Of a stretch of 64,000 bases of DNA, positions 9,073-18,670 are shown in pieces. Positions within the stretch are counted from its first letter, which is position 1. Every line of letters begins with the position of its first letter. The DNA comes from Tepiditoga spiralis (GTDB lineage Bacteria; Thermotogota; Thermotogae; Petrotogales; Petrotogaceae). Position numbers and translations under genes: made by a program. The DNA lies in contig NZ_AP018712.1 in NCBI RefSeq assembly GCF_014701195.1, positions 1,568,501-1,632,500 of the forward strand, written 5' to 3'. The notes below the pieces were generated by a model that worked only from the letters and a program-made list of their open reading frames with translations, did no database searches and was not told where the DNA came from.

Positions 9073-9840
9073 ATGGAATTTTTAAATGTAAAACTTTGGG
9101 TATTCTTTTTTGTTTTTATAAGATTACTTGGAGTTACTTTATTTATTCCATATTTTTCTATGAACTTAGTTCCAAAACCAGTAAAAATATTTATTTTAAT
9201 ATTTTTAAGTTATATAGTAGCTATAGGATTAAATGATACATTTCCAATTGATGGGAATTTTTTAATGATAGTTTATTTATTTATTGTTAATTTTTTGGTT
9301 GGGATGATAATAGGAATTATAATGCACATTATTTTTTATGCTGTGGAGTTGGCTGGACAATTTTTTGGAATACAAATGGGTTTTGCACTGGCAAATGTTC
9401 TTGATCCTATGTATAATACCCAAGTATCAATAATGTCTGAATTAGGATTTTTATTATCTACTTTTGTATTTTTTATTTTCAAAGGGCATATTTGGCTTTA
9501 TATGTTAACTATTGAAATGTTTAAAAAAATTCCAAGCGTTTTTATATTTAATGGAAAAGATTTAGGAATATTTGTTTCTAAAATATCAGAAGTTTTTGTT
9601 ATGGGTGTACAATTATCTCTTCCTGTAACGGCTTTTATGATTTTTACAACTTTATCACTTGGAATTGTAAATAGATTAATACCTCAATTAAATGCATTCA
9701 TTGTTGGAATGCCTTTAAAAATAATAGTTGGATTTTTAATTTTTATGGCGGTGATTCAAGTATGGCAAGAATATTTTACAAAAACATTTTTCGAACTGTA
9801 TCACTGGCTAGAAAAAACACTTATAATAGTTGTAAAATAA
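9073..9840 (+). CDS. fliR: Flagellar export-gate protein FliR
   Basis: FliR completes the FliPQR gate. The 255-residue protein has about six membrane helices and the conserved FFGIQMGFALANVLDP and LNAFIVGMPLKI stretches. The ATG directly follows the fliQ stop. Its last 79 bases overlap the open frame of flhB, in a different frame. Confidence 0.95.
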   Translation: MEFLNVKLWVFFFVFIRLLGVTLFIPYFSMNLVPKPVKIFILIFLSYIVAIGLNDTFPIDGNFLMIVYLFIVNFLVGMIIGIIMHIIFYAVELAGQFFGIQMGFALANVLDPMYNTQVSIMSELGFLLSTFVFFIFKGHIWLYMLTIEMFKKIPSVFIFNGKDLGIFVSKISEVFVMGVQLSLPVTAFMIFTTLSLGIVNRLIPQLNAFIVGMPLKIIVGFLIFMAVIQVWQEYFTKTFFELYHWLEKTLIIVVK

Positions 9841-10901
9841 AAATAAATTTACAACTTTTTGCTGATCCAGATAAAACAGAGCAACCAACGCCAAGAAAGT
9901 TACAAAAAGCAAGAGAAGAAGGAAATATTCCTCAATCAAAAGAGTTTAATATGGCAGTTACATTTTTAAGTTTATCTGCTTTATTATTAATTTTTAGTGG
10001 TACAATAGCTACAGATTTATCAAATATTTTAAGAGATTATTTGAGTTTAAATGTTGATAAGGTAGATATAAATATATTGAGTTATGGATTATTAAAACAT
10101 ACGGATTTATGGGTAAAAGTAATGATGTTTTTTGTTGTTGCTGCTTTAATATCATTGCTTTTGGGTATGATACAAACTCAATTTTTATTTACATTTAAAT
10201 CTTTGAAGTTTGATCTTTCAAAAATTGATCCCATAAAAGGTTTTAAAAATTTATTTTCTTTAAAGTCATTTATGGAATTTTTAAAAAATCTAATTAAAAT
10301 AATAATTGCAGGTTATTTTGGATATTCAATTTATATTGAAAAACAACCTTATATATCAAAATTAGCCTCGGTTCCTGTTTTGGAAGGAGTTAGATTTATT
10401 TCAAATATGATTATTGAAGTTTTATTTAAGATGGGATTAGCCTTATTGATATTGAGTTTATTTGATTTTTGGTTTCAAAGATTTGATTATAAAAGAAATT
10501 TAAAGATGTCAAAAAAAGAAATTAAAGATGAATCAAAAGATATTGAAGGTAATCCAGAAATAAAGAAAAAACAAAGAGAATTTATGATGAAAATAGTTAT
10601 GTCAAGAATGATGCAGCAAGTACCTTCATCCGATGTAATTATTACTAATCCAACTCATTATGCTGTTGCAATAAAATATGATGCTGAAAAAATGTCAGCA
10701 CCAAAGGTGGTAGCAAAAGGAGTAGATGAAGTTGCGTTTAGAATAAGAGATATTGCATCTGAAAATTATATTCCAATAGTTCAAAAACCCCCTTTAGCAA
10801 GAGAGCTTTACGCAACTACGGAAATTAATGAAGAAATTCCTGATAATTTATACAAAGCTGTTGCTGAAGTTTTGGCATATGTGTATAATCAAACGAAGTA
10901 G
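9762..10901 (+). CDS. flhB: Flagellar export switch protein FlhB (start uncertain)
   Basis: FlhB controls the change of export substrate from rod/hook to filament and cleaves itself at the NPTH site, present here as TNPTHYAVAIKYD. The N-terminal signature QLFADPDKTEQPTPRKLQKA and four membrane helices are present. The only standard start codon upstream of the signature is ATG 9762, inside fliR, with a GGTGA site before it. This adds about 28 residues that do not look FlhB-like. Homologues usually begin just before NLQLFA, where only ATA codons (9837, 9843) occur. The stop at 10901 is firm. Confidence 0.93.
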   Translation: MARIFYKNIFRTVSLARKNTYNSCKIKINLQLFADPDKTEQPTPRKLQKAREEGNIPQSKEFNMAVTFLSLSALLLIFSGTIATDLSNILRDYLSLNVDKVDINILSYGLLKHTDLWVKVMMFFVVAALISLLLGMIQTQFLFTFKSLKFDLSKIDPIKGFKNLFSLKSFMEFLKNLIKIIIAGYFGYSIYIEKQPYISKLASVPVLEGVRFISNMIIEVLFKMGLALLILSLFDFWFQRFDYKRNLKMSKKEIKDESKDIEGNPEIKKKQREFMMKIVMSRMMQQVPSSDVIITNPTHYAVAIKYDAEKMSAPKVVAKGVDEVAFRIRDIASENYIPIVQKPPLARELYATTEINEEIPDNLYKAVAEVLAYVYNQTK

Positions 10902-10909
10902 GTGTAAAT

Positions 10910-13003
10910 ATGAATTTAAAAAATATTGATACATTTGTTTCAGTACTAATTGTAGGATTAGTTGTTTTAATGGTTATTCCTATACCAACTTATTTGTTAG
11001 ATTTTTTACAATTTTTAAATTTATCGATTTCAATATTAATACTTTTATCAACTCTTTATATTAAAAGAGCTTTAGATATCTCTTCTTTTCCTTCATTGTT
11101 ACTTGTTACAACTTTGTTTAGACTTTCTCTCAATATTTCTTCAACAAGACTTATATTATTAAATGGTAAGAATTTTAGCGGTAAAGTTGTAAGAGCATTT
11201 GGAGACTTTGTTGTTGGAGGAAACTATGTTGTTGGTATAGTAATATTTTTAATTTTAGTTTTGATACAATTTTTGGTAATTACAAAGGGATCAGAAAGAA
11301 TATCTGAAGTTGCTGCAAGATTTACTCTTGATGCTATGCCGGGAAAACAAATGAGTATAGATGCTGATTTGTCTTCTGGTATAATTGGAGAAGAAGAAGC
11401 AAAAATAAAAAGAGAAGATGTTAGACGTGAAGCAGATTTTTATGGAGCTATGGATGGAGCTTCAAAGTTTGTAAGGGGTGATGCAATAGCTGGGTTGATA
11501 ATAACAATAATAAATATATTAGGTGGTTTATTAATTGGAATGTTTCAACAAGGATTGCCAGCTTCAGAAGCTTTTAGTACTTATACTCTATTAACAGTTG
11601 GAGATGGATTGGTTTCACAATTACCGGCTCTTTTAATTTCAACATCTGCTGGTATGATAGTATCACGTTCTGCTTCAAAAGAAAACTTTGGAACAGATGT
11701 TATTGCACAATTAACTGCTGATAAAAAGGTTAATATTTTAATGGGAGCAATGGTTCTTTCAATTGGAATATTTACGCCGTTACCAGCAATGCCTGCCTTA
11801 ATAATTGGTGGTGGAATAATATTATTATCATACTTAGAATTGAGAAATGAAAAAAAAGAATTATCTTATCAAACGGGTGGTGGAATATATACACCATCTG
11901 AAGAAAAAGTAGAAGAGCAAGTTTCAACTAAAGGAAGAATTTCTCCTCCTTTAACCACTCCCGAAGAAGTATCGGAAATAATTCAAAATGATACTATTGA
12001 AATAGATATAGGTTATGGGCTTATAGCACTTGCTGATCCATCACAGGGTGGAGATTTATTAGATAGAATTACTATTGTTAGAAAACAAATTGCTTATGAA
12101 CTTGGAATAGTTATCTCTCCAGTAAGAATAAGAGATAGTGTTTTATTGAGTTCTAATGAGTATATTATAAAATTAAAGGGTGTTGAAATAGGAAGATTTG
12201 AATTAATGCCAGAAAGATTATTGGCTATAAATTCTGGAATGGCATCTGAAGCAATTGCTGGTGTTCAAACACAAGAACCTTCATTTGGTTTGAATGCGTA
12301 TTGGATTGATGAAACATTAAAAGATGAAGCAATTACAAAAGGATATACTGTTGTTGATTCTCCAAGTGTTTTTGCAACACATCTTTCTGAAATGATTAAG
12401 AAGTATGCACATGAGATAGTTGGAGTAAAGGAACTTGAGATATTAATAGATGGATTAAGAGTTAAAAATGCAACTATAGTAGATACGTTAATACCAACTT
12501 TATTAAAAATTCATGAATTAAAGGCTGTAATTGAAGGTTTATTATTTGAAAAAATTTCTATTAGAAATATGCCAGTTATATTTGAATATTTAGTAGAAGC
12601 TGCAGATAAATATGGAAAAGATAATGAAAAATTAATAGAACATGTTAGAATAGGAATAGGTAGACAAATTTGCGAAGGGTTAAAATCATCAGATGGTCAA
12701 TTACACGTAATTGCATTAGATGCATCTGTAGAGAGAAAAATACTAGATTCAATAATTGATGGTGAAGAAGGGCGATATTTAGGTCTTGAACCTGAATACA
12801 TGAATATATTAATTGAAAAAATATCTAAGGCTTTAGAAGAAATAATGATGAAAGGTTATAGCCCTACACTTATATGTTCAAAAAGTATAAGATTTTTACT
12901 TTCAAATGTAGTATTAAGGTATGTTCAAAATGTAAGTATAATAGCTTATGAAGAAGTTCCAGGAGATATTGCATTGAGTGTTGAAGGTGTTTTAACAATT
13001 TAA
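10910..13003 (+). CDS. flhA: Flagellar export protein FlhA
   Basis: FlhA is the large export-gate subunit that docks cargo-chaperone complexes. The N-terminal half has about eight membrane helices and the hallmark RFTLDAMPGKQMSIDADL; the C-terminal half is the cytoplasmic docking domain, beginning after residue 330 (IGYGLIALAD). The 697-residue length is typical. It lies 8 nt after flhB. Confidence 0.97.
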   Translation: MNLKNIDTFVSVLIVGLVVLMVIPIPTYLLDFLQFLNLSISILILLSTLYIKRALDISSFPSLLLVTTLFRLSLNISSTRLILLNGKNFSGKVVRAFGDFVVGGNYVVGIVIFLILVLIQFLVITKGSERISEVAARFTLDAMPGKQMSIDADLSSGIIGEEEAKIKREDVRREADFYGAMDGASKFVRGDAIAGLIITIINILGGLLIGMFQQGLPASEAFSTYTLLTVGDGLVSQLPALLISTSAGMIVSRSASKENFGTDVIAQLTADKKVNILMGAMVLSIGIFTPLPAMPALIIGGGIILLSYLELRNEKKELSYQTGGGIYTPSEEKVEEQVSTKGRISPPLTTPEEVSEIIQNDTIEIDIGYGLIALADPSQGGDLLDRITIVRKQIAYELGIVISPVRIRDSVLLSSNEYIIKLKGVEIGRFELMPERLLAINSGMASEAIAGVQTQEPSFGLNAYWIDETLKDEAITKGYTVVDSPSVFATHLSEMIKKYAHEIVGVKELEILIDGLRVKNATIVDTLIPTLLKIHELKAVIEGLLFEKISIRNMPVIFEYLVEAADKYGKDNEKLIEHVRIGIGRQICEGLKSSDGQLHVIALDASVERKILDSIIDGEEGRYLGLEPEYMNILIEKISKALEEIMMKGYSPTLICSKSIRFLLSNVVLRYVQNVSIIAYEEVPGDIALSVEGVLTI

Positions 13004-13018
13004 GGAGGTATAAAAAAG

Positions 13019-14359
13019 TTGAAGGTAAAAAAATATGTTGTAGAAAATATATCTGAAGCAATGGAAAAAATCCGAACTGAATTTGGAGACGATGCTTATA
13101 TATTAAATACAAAAAAAATAAAAAAAGGTGGATTTTTAGGTTTAGGGGGTAAAAAATATTTAGAAGTAACTGTATTAAGTGAAGAAGAAAAAAAACTTCC
13201 TAAGCAAAATAATACACCTTCATTTGAAAATGAAGAAAAACTTTATTCATTAAAAGGTATTGTAGAAAGAAATAAAAGATTAGATAAGAGAATTGCAAAA
13301 GAAAGAAAACAAGAAATACCAACAAATACAGCTTCATATGGAAATCAATTAATGGAACTTATAAAGGAACAGAGAAAAGTTTCTATGACAATTGATAAAG
13401 ATGCAAAAGAATATTATGATAATAAACAAATAAAAAAAGACGAATTTCAACATTTTATTAAAAATTCTGATAATAAAATAATAGAAAAAAAATCAAAATT
13501 AGAAACTAAAAAAATAGAAACTAAAAGTGAAATAAGTGAATTAAAAAATATGATACAGAGTTTAAGTAAAAAGATAAATGGAAAAAATGATTATTACCAA
13601 GAATTTTTTAGAACTTTGAAATTTAATGATATTTCTGAAAAATTAGCAGAAGAAATATGCAATGAAGTTGAAGATATTAACTTTGATGAAAATTGGAAAA
13701 ATAATAAGTTATTGAAAGAAAAAGTTCAAAAAAAATTATTGGAAAATTTAAAAATAAAAAATATACCTTTAAAAGGAAGAATAATACTAATAGGTCCTAC
13801 TGGAGTTGGAAAGACAACTACTTTAGCTAAGCTTGCGGCTATTATGAAAAAAGAAGGGAAAAAAGTTGCAATAATAACTATTGATACATATAGAATTGCA
13901 GCAGCTGATCAATTAAAAATTTATGCTGATATAATGGGTATTCCAGCATATGTATGCTATACTCCTGAAGACTTAAAAATAACTTTAGAGTCTTTAAATA
14001 TGTTCGATACAGTTTTAATTGATACAGCTGGTAGAAGTCATAAGAATTCTTTACAGTTAAACGAGTTAAAGGTTTTTATAGATACTATAAATCCTGAATA
14101 TAGAATGTTAGTGGCTTCTGCTAATATGAGAACTAGTGATTTAATAAATATGTATGAAAGTTTTTCTCCAAGCAATCCGGATTCAATAATAATAACTAAA
14201 ATTGATGAGACATCATACTTTGGACAAATGTTTTCTATAATTAATCATTCAAATTTACCTATAAGTTTTATAACAAATGGGCAAAAAGTTCCAGATGATA
14301 TATTAATTCCTGATATCAATTATCTTGTTAATAAGCTAATTGAGGGGGTATTTAAATGA
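13019..14359 (+). CDS. flhF: SRP-family GTPase FlhF
   Basis: FlhF is an SRP-type GTPase that sets the site and number of flagella together with FlhG. An N-terminal basic domain (GGFLGLGGKKY near residue 40) is followed by a long charged linker and the NG domain: GPTGVGKTTTLAKL from about residue 260, then TIDTYRIAAADQL, DTAGR and TKIDE. The start is TTG 13019 with AAGGAGG upstream. It overlaps flhG by four bases. Confidence 0.95.
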   Translation: MKVKKYVVENISEAMEKIRTEFGDDAYILNTKKIKKGGFLGLGGKKYLEVTVLSEEEKKLPKQNNTPSFENEEKLYSLKGIVERNKRLDKRIAKERKQEIPTNTASYGNQLMELIKEQRKVSMTIDKDAKEYYDNKQIKKDEFQHFIKNSDNKIIEKKSKLETKKIETKSEISELKNMIQSLSKKINGKNDYYQEFFRTLKFNDISEKLAEEICNEVEDINFDENWKNNKLLKEKVQKKLLENLKIKNIPLKGRIILIGPTGVGKTTTLAKLAAIMKKEGKKVAIITIDTYRIAAADQLKIYADIMGIPAYVCYTPEDLKITLESLNMFDTVLIDTAGRSHKNSLQLNELKVFIDTINPEYRMLVASANMRTSDLINMYESFSPSNPDSIIITKIDETSYFGQMFSIINHSNLPISFITNGQKVPDDILIPDINYLVNKLIEGVFK

Positions 14360-15219
14360 GTAATAAATTAAATGAAGATCAAGCAACAGAGCTGAGAAAA
14401 CAATTTGAAAATGTTGATACTAAAATAATAGCAATTACTGGCGGAAAAGGTGGAGTCGGTAAGTCTTTGTTTTCTGTAAATATTTCTACAGAATTAGCTA
14501 AGAGAGGTAAAAAAGTATTATTATTCGATTCTGATGCTGGCTTTGCAAATGCATCAATATTATTTGGTAAAACAATAAAAAATACATTTGGCGATTATAT
14601 TAGTGGAAAAATAACTTTAAATGAGTGTATTCAAAGTTCAAAATATGGAGTAAATGTAATTACAACTGGTTTTGATTTTAAAGATTGGAAAATGTTTCAA
14701 AATGGATTTGACGAAATGATGATGGAAGAATTAATGACTTTATCAAATGGCCATGATTATGTAATTATAGATATAGGAGCTGGATATTCAGAAAAATTAA
14801 AACAATTTTATAAATTTTCAGATAAAATATATTTAATAACAGTTCCAGAACCTACTGCTATAGTAAATGCATATACTTTAATAAAAGCTTTATCTTATTT
14901 AGATGTTCAAGGAGAATTAGATATAATAATAAATCAAATTAGAACTGAATCAGAAATAAAAACTGTAGAAGATGTTTTAAAAAAGACAGTAAAAAATTTT
15001 TTAGGAAAAGAAATAAGCAATTTTTATTATGTAATGTATGAGAAAAATATTAGAGAAAGTATAAAGAGGCAAATACCTTATATAGTTTATAAAAGTAATT
15101 CTAAAATGGGAGAGATAATATCTAATATAGTTGATGATATATTGAATATTAATATTAAAAATAAAAAAATTAATTTTAAAAGGAAACTTAAAAATTTATT
15201 TGGAATAGGCGGAATTTAA
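14356..15219 (+). CDS. flhG: MinD-like ATPase FlhG (FleN/YlxH)
   Basis: FlhG stimulates FlhF GTPase activity and limits flagellar number. The deviant Walker A GGKGGVGKS lies near residue 28, followed by the Walker B/switch region LLFDSDAGFANA and IIDIGAGYS. The N-terminal DQATELRKQF helix resembles the FlhF-activating helix. It starts inside the stop of flhF (ATGA overlap), which fits their joint function. Confidence 0.95.
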   Translation: MSNKLNEDQATELRKQFENVDTKIIAITGGKGGVGKSLFSVNISTELAKRGKKVLLFDSDAGFANASILFGKTIKNTFGDYISGKITLNECIQSSKYGVNVITTGFDFKDWKMFQNGFDEMMMEELMTLSNGHDYVIIDIGAGYSEKLKQFYKFSDKIYLITVPEPTAIVNAYTLIKALSYLDVQGELDIIINQIRTESEIKTVEDVLKKTVKNFLGKEISNFYYVMYEKNIRESIKRQIPYIVYKSNSKMGEIISNIVDDILNINIKNKKINFKRKLKNLFGIGGI

Positions 15220-15220
15220 T

Positions 15221-15799
15221 ATGGAAAAAGATTTTATCTTTATTGTGTTGAAATTAGCTTTACATAGAGGTAATTTTATAGATATTAAGAGTAAAACCGA
15301 AGAGATAAAAACAAAAATAGTTGAATTTAAGAATAATAAATTAACTGTTATAAAAAAAAGTTTGGATGTAAAAATAGATGAAATAATAAATATAGAAATT
15401 TTTTATAATGGGTTATTTAAATTGATAGGAAAATGTGTTAAAGTTACCGATGATTATATAACTTTTAATATAGAAAATGATTTTCAATATATAACAAAGA
15501 GAAGAAATTTTAGAATACCAATATTTTTGCCTGTAATAATAAATGAAAAATATAAAGGAGTTTTGGTTGATTTTAATGGTAAAAATATTATTAGCATTAC
15601 TTTATTTTCAAATTTGATAAATAAATCAGAAAAAATAAATATTAAATTTTTAAATATAAATGGTATAATTATGATAGGGGAAATAATTTTAAAAAGAGAT
15701 GAAATATTTAATCTTGAAAGAATAGTAGTAAAATTAGATGAAAAAGAAAGTAGTAGTACAATAGAAATTTTTCAAAAAGTCTTTTCTAATTATTTATAA
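15221..15799 (+). CDS. Degenerate PilZ-type flagellar protein (YcgR-like)
   Basis: A 192-residue protein with the layout of YcgR: an N-terminal beta domain, then RRNFRIPI near residue 105, which matches the RxxxR half of a PilZ c-di-GMP site. The second half of the site, DxSxxG, is reduced to DFNGKNI, so c-di-GMP binding is doubtful. It directly precedes a second PilZ-type gene with an intact site, suggesting duplication and divergence. Identification as PilZ-like is inference from the pattern and neighbourhood. Confidence 0.6.
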   Translation: MEKDFIFIVLKLALHRGNFIDIKSKTEEIKTKIVEFKNNKLTVIKKSLDVKIDEIINIEIFYNGLFKLIGKCVKVTDDYITFNIENDFQYITKRRNFRIPIFLPVIINEKYKGVLVDFNGKNIISITLFSNLINKSEKINIKFLNINGIIMIGEIILKRDEIFNLERIVVKLDEKESSSTIEIFQKVFSNYL

Positions 15800-15813
15800 A
15801 TATGGAGGATATA

Positions 15814-16506
15814 ATGGCCGATTTTATAGAAAAAGTTTATGCTAAATCAAATATAGCTCCTAATTTACCTGCAGAGCTAGATATAAATGAGGAATTTTTT
15901 AAAGGAAAATATAAAACAATAATACATGATTATAATTCTTTAAATAATACAGCAGATATAGGTTATCCAATTTATAAAGGTGCTTATATAAAAATACCAA
16001 TGAATGTAAATATGAAAGTAAGAATTTTTTCTAAAACTTCTGTTTTTTTATTTAAAAGTAAGGTAATTGGAAAAGGTGAAGAGGGAAATATAAAATTTTT
16101 GACTATAACAGTGCCCTCAATAATCTTTAAAGTTCAAAGAAGACAATTTGTAAGAATTCCTATAATACTTGAAGGAAATTTTTTTATAAAAAAAGAGTAT
16201 GATGAACTTGAAATTCCTCCAAAATATAAATTTGTTACAAAAGATTTTAGTGCTGGTGGAATTTCAATGGTATCAAAGAAAAAATTAAATTCAGGAGAAG
16301 AAATATTAATAAATTTAAGATTAAATGAAAAAATAAATATTGAAAATTTTGAAGCAAGAATAATAAGAGAAATTGGAACTACTGATTTTGGTGAAACAAT
16401 TTATGGAGTAAAGTTTTTAAATGTAGATTCTATGTTAGAAAAAGATTTTGTAAAGTTTATTTTTAGATATGAAATAGAGGCTTCTAAAAAAAATAAAAAA
16501 ATTTAA
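15814..16506 (+). CDS. YcgR-type PilZ domain protein (c-di-GMP receptor)
   Basis: This 230-residue protein has a YcgR N-domain followed by a PilZ domain with both binding motifs: VQRRQFVRIPI (RxxxR) near residue 110 and DFSAGGIS (DxSxxG) near residue 150. Family members bind c-di-GMP and act on the flagellar motor. I start at ATG 15814 because GGAGGA at 15804-15809 precedes it; an in-frame ATG at 15802 overlaps that site. It sits between flhG and cheC in the motility run. Confidence 0.8.
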   Translation: MADFIEKVYAKSNIAPNLPAELDINEEFFKGKYKTIIHDYNSLNNTADIGYPIYKGAYIKIPMNVNMKVRIFSKTSVFLFKSKVIGKGEEGNIKFLTITVPSIIFKVQRRQFVRIPIILEGNFFIKKEYDELEIPPKYKFVTKDFSAGGISMVSKKKLNSGEEILINLRLNEKINIENFEARIIREIGTTDFGETIYGVKFLNVDSMLEKDFVKFIFRYEIEASKKNKKI

Positions 16507-16520
16507 GGAGGAATAAAATA

Positions 16521-17153
16521 ATGTCAATATATGATCGAATAGATAAAGTAAGATTGGATGCTTTAAAAGAAATGGGAAATATAGGTGCGGGAAATTCAGC
16601 AACATCAATTTCTATGATGATAGATAAAAAAGTTGATATAAATGTTCCAGAAGTAAAGGTTTTATCTCTTTCAGATTTATGGAAAGTATTTAAAGATCCA
16701 GAAGAAATTGTTGCTGGTTCAATGATAGGCGTGGGTGGAGATCTTGATGGAGCAATACTATTTTTAATGGGAACAGATTCTATAAAAAATATGTTGGAAA
16801 TGATGATGCTTCCAAAACCAGAAGATCTAACACAACTCGATGAAATAACAAGATCTGCAATAGGAGAAATGGGAAATATAATGTGTAGTTCTTATGTTGT
16901 TGCACTATCTAATTTTACGGGATTAAACATACACTCTCTTCCTCCAAATGTTGTTGTGGATATGATTACTGCCATAATTTCTGAAGTTTCTCTTTTAACA
17001 ACTGAAGGAGACGATTATATAATATTAATAGAAACCGATATAACTCTTGAAGATATATCTAAAAATATACCAGGATATATAATTTATATACCAGATCAAG
17101 CCAGTCTAAAAAAAGTTCTTTCCAAAATAGGGTTGGGGATAGATGATGAGTAA
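16521..17153 (+). CDS. cheC: CheY-P phosphatase CheC
   Basis: CheC dephosphorylates CheY-P and binds the deamidase CheD. Both copies of the phosphatase motif are visible: LKEMGNIGAGNSA near residue 15 and IGEMGNIMCSSY near residue 115, each with the Glu and Asn of E-x2-N. Length 210 is normal. The ATG has an AAGGAGG site upstream. cheD overlaps its end by 11 bases, consistent with a CheC-CheD complex. Confidence 0.95.
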   Translation: MSIYDRIDKVRLDALKEMGNIGAGNSATSISMMIDKKVDINVPEVKVLSLSDLWKVFKDPEEIVAGSMIGVGGDLDGAILFLMGTDSIKNMLEMMMLPKPEDLTQLDEITRSAIGEMGNIMCSSYVVALSNFTGLNIHSLPPNVVVDMITAIISEVSLLTTEGDDYIILIETDITLEDISKNIPGYIIYIPDQASLKKVLSKIGLGIDDE

Positions 17154-17631
17154 AAAAATAATAGGTATTGGAGAATACGCTAGTGTTAAAGGAGAAGAAG
17201 TTATAGTTACACTTGGTCTTGGATCATGTGTAGGTGTTTGTATAAGAGATAAGACTAAGAAGGTTGGTGGAATGGTACATGTGATGCTTCCAGATAGTGG
17301 AGGTAAACCTTCACCAAAACCAGGAAAGTATGCTGATACTGGGATAGATTTGGTATTAGATGAAATGAAAAAAAATGGTAGTTCATTAACTACTTTAGAA
17401 GCTAAAATAGCTGGTGGTGCTTCTATGTTTGGAAATACAAGTAAAACTATGGATATTGGAAAAAGGAATGCTTTAGCAGTTAAAGCAAAGCTAAAAGAAA
17501 AAGGAATAAGAATTATAGCTGAAGATACTGGAGGAAATAGAGCAAGAAGTATAGAGTATAATCCGTCAAATGGAGAACTTTTAATAAAAAAAGTTGGTGG
17601 AGGCGAAAAAGTAGAACTATATAAAATATAA
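17143..17631 (+). CDS. cheD: Chemoreceptor glutamine deamidase CheD
   Basis: CheD deamidates receptor glutamines and is inhibited by CheC. Thr23, Cys29 (GLGSCVGVCIRD) and His46 (MVHVMLPDS) form the catalytic set; they correspond to Thr21, Cys27 and His44 of T. maritima CheD as I recall, with a constant offset. Two ATG codons (17143 and 17146) are possible starts. It overlaps cheC. Confidence 0.95.
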   Translation: MMSKKIIGIGEYASVKGEEVIVTLGLGSCVGVCIRDKTKKVGGMVHVMLPDSGGKPSPKPGKYADTGIDLVLDEMKKNGSSLTTLEAKIAGGASMFGNTSKTMDIGKRNALAVKAKLKEKGIRIIAEDTGGNRARSIEYNPSNGELLIKKVGGGEKVELYKI

Positions 17632-17644
17632 TGGGTGATTAGTT

Positions 17645-18340
17645 ATGAAATATAAAATGAATACAGATCAAGTTGTAAAAAATTTTTTACCCAAAATAAA
17701 AATGATAGCTTTGAATTTAATAAGTGGTCTTCCTGCAAGTGTTGAAATAGACGATTTAATACAAGAAGGAGTTATAGGACTCTTACAGGCGTATGGACGA
17801 TATGATGCTCATAATGAAAGTGGAGCACAATTTTATACGTATGCAATGAGAAGAATTAGAGGAGCTATGTTTGATTATTTGAGAAAAATAGATTGGTTAC
17901 CAAAGGAAATAAGACATTTAATAAAAGGTTATGAAACATTAATTTCAACATCTGAGGAATTTTTAACAGATAAGGAAATAAAAGAAAAATTAAAAATAAA
18001 TCAAAAGGAACTAAATAAGATAAAGTTATTTTTAAGAAAAAGTCAAATTTTAAAACTCGATTATTATCTTACAGAAGATTCAGATGAATATATGTTTGAT
18101 GGAACAAGTGAGGAATATGATCCGGAAATAATAGCTTACAAATCTATTTTAAAAGATAAATTAAAGGAAAAAATTGAAAATTTAAAAGAAAAAGAAAAGT
18201 TACTTCTTTCCCTTTATTATGAAAAAGGATTGACATTTAAAGAAATAGGAGAAATTATGAATGTTAGCGAATCTAGAATTTCTCAAATTCATTCAAAGTT
18301 ATTAATAATCCTTAGAAAACAATTAAAAGAGGGTGAATAA
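17645..18340 (+). CDS. fliA: Flagellar sigma factor sigma-28 (FliA/WhiG type)
   Basis: FliA directs RNA polymerase to late flagellar genes. Region 2 (IDDLIQEGVIGLLQAYGRYD), region 3 (DWLPKEIRHL) and region 4 with its helix-turn-helix (FKEIGEIMNVSESRISQIHS) are all present in 231 residues. It closes the recognisable motility block. The following small gene starts one base after it. Confidence 0.96.
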   Translation: MKYKMNTDQVVKNFLPKIKMIALNLISGLPASVEIDDLIQEGVIGLLQAYGRYDAHNESGAQFYTYAMRRIRGAMFDYLRKIDWLPKEIRHLIKGYETLISTSEEFLTDKEIKEKLKINQKELNKIKLFLRKSQILKLDYYLTEDSDEYMFDGTSEEYDPEIIAYKSILKDKLKEKIENLKEKEKLLLSLYYEKGLTFKEIGEIMNVSESRISQIHSKLLIILRKQLKEGE

Positions 18341-18341
18341 G

Positions 18342-18650
18342 ATGCCATTACATGATTTACAAGTTCTTTTAACAAAAGAAGTTGACGTAGCAAATCAAGT
18401 ACAGGCTATAAACTCTTCTACAAGTTCTGCAAAAATGGTTGAATTAGTTAAGCAAGTTCAACAATTTGAAAGAAATATGAAAATGGTAAAAGATGGAGAA
18501 AAGTCAGAAAATAATATTATAGATGATCAAAAACAGAAGCAATCTAAACAAAATAAAAAAGAATTTAATAAAAAAGAAAATAATTTAAAAGAAAATGAAA
18601 AAGAGGTTATAGATGAATATAGAGGTCATATTATAGATTTACACCTTTAA
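18342..18650 (+). CDS. Small unknown protein following fliA
   Basis: A 102-residue hydrophilic protein. The first 55 residues look helical (MPLHDLQVLLTKEVDVANQV), then a Lys/Asn/Glu-rich stretch resembles a flexible linker, and the last dozen residues (DEYRGHIIDLHL) look ordered. I recognise no family. ATG 18342 follows GAGGGTGA at the end of fliA, so translational coupling is likely. Its place suggests a role in motility, but nothing in the sequence proves this. Confidence 0.65.
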   Translation: MPLHDLQVLLTKEVDVANQVQAINSSTSSAKMVELVKQVQQFERNMKMVKDGEKSENNIIDDQKQKQSKQNKKEFNKKENNLKENEKEVIDEYRGHIIDLHL

Positions 18651-18670
18651 TTTTTAAAAGGGGGTATAAA

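Noticed and set aside
9836-9850. Classical -1 frameshift heptamer joining fliR and flhB
   Set aside because: Only four A residues occur; there is no X-XXY-YYZ heptamer and no obvious stimulatory structure. Kept only as a weak option in the start-site finding.
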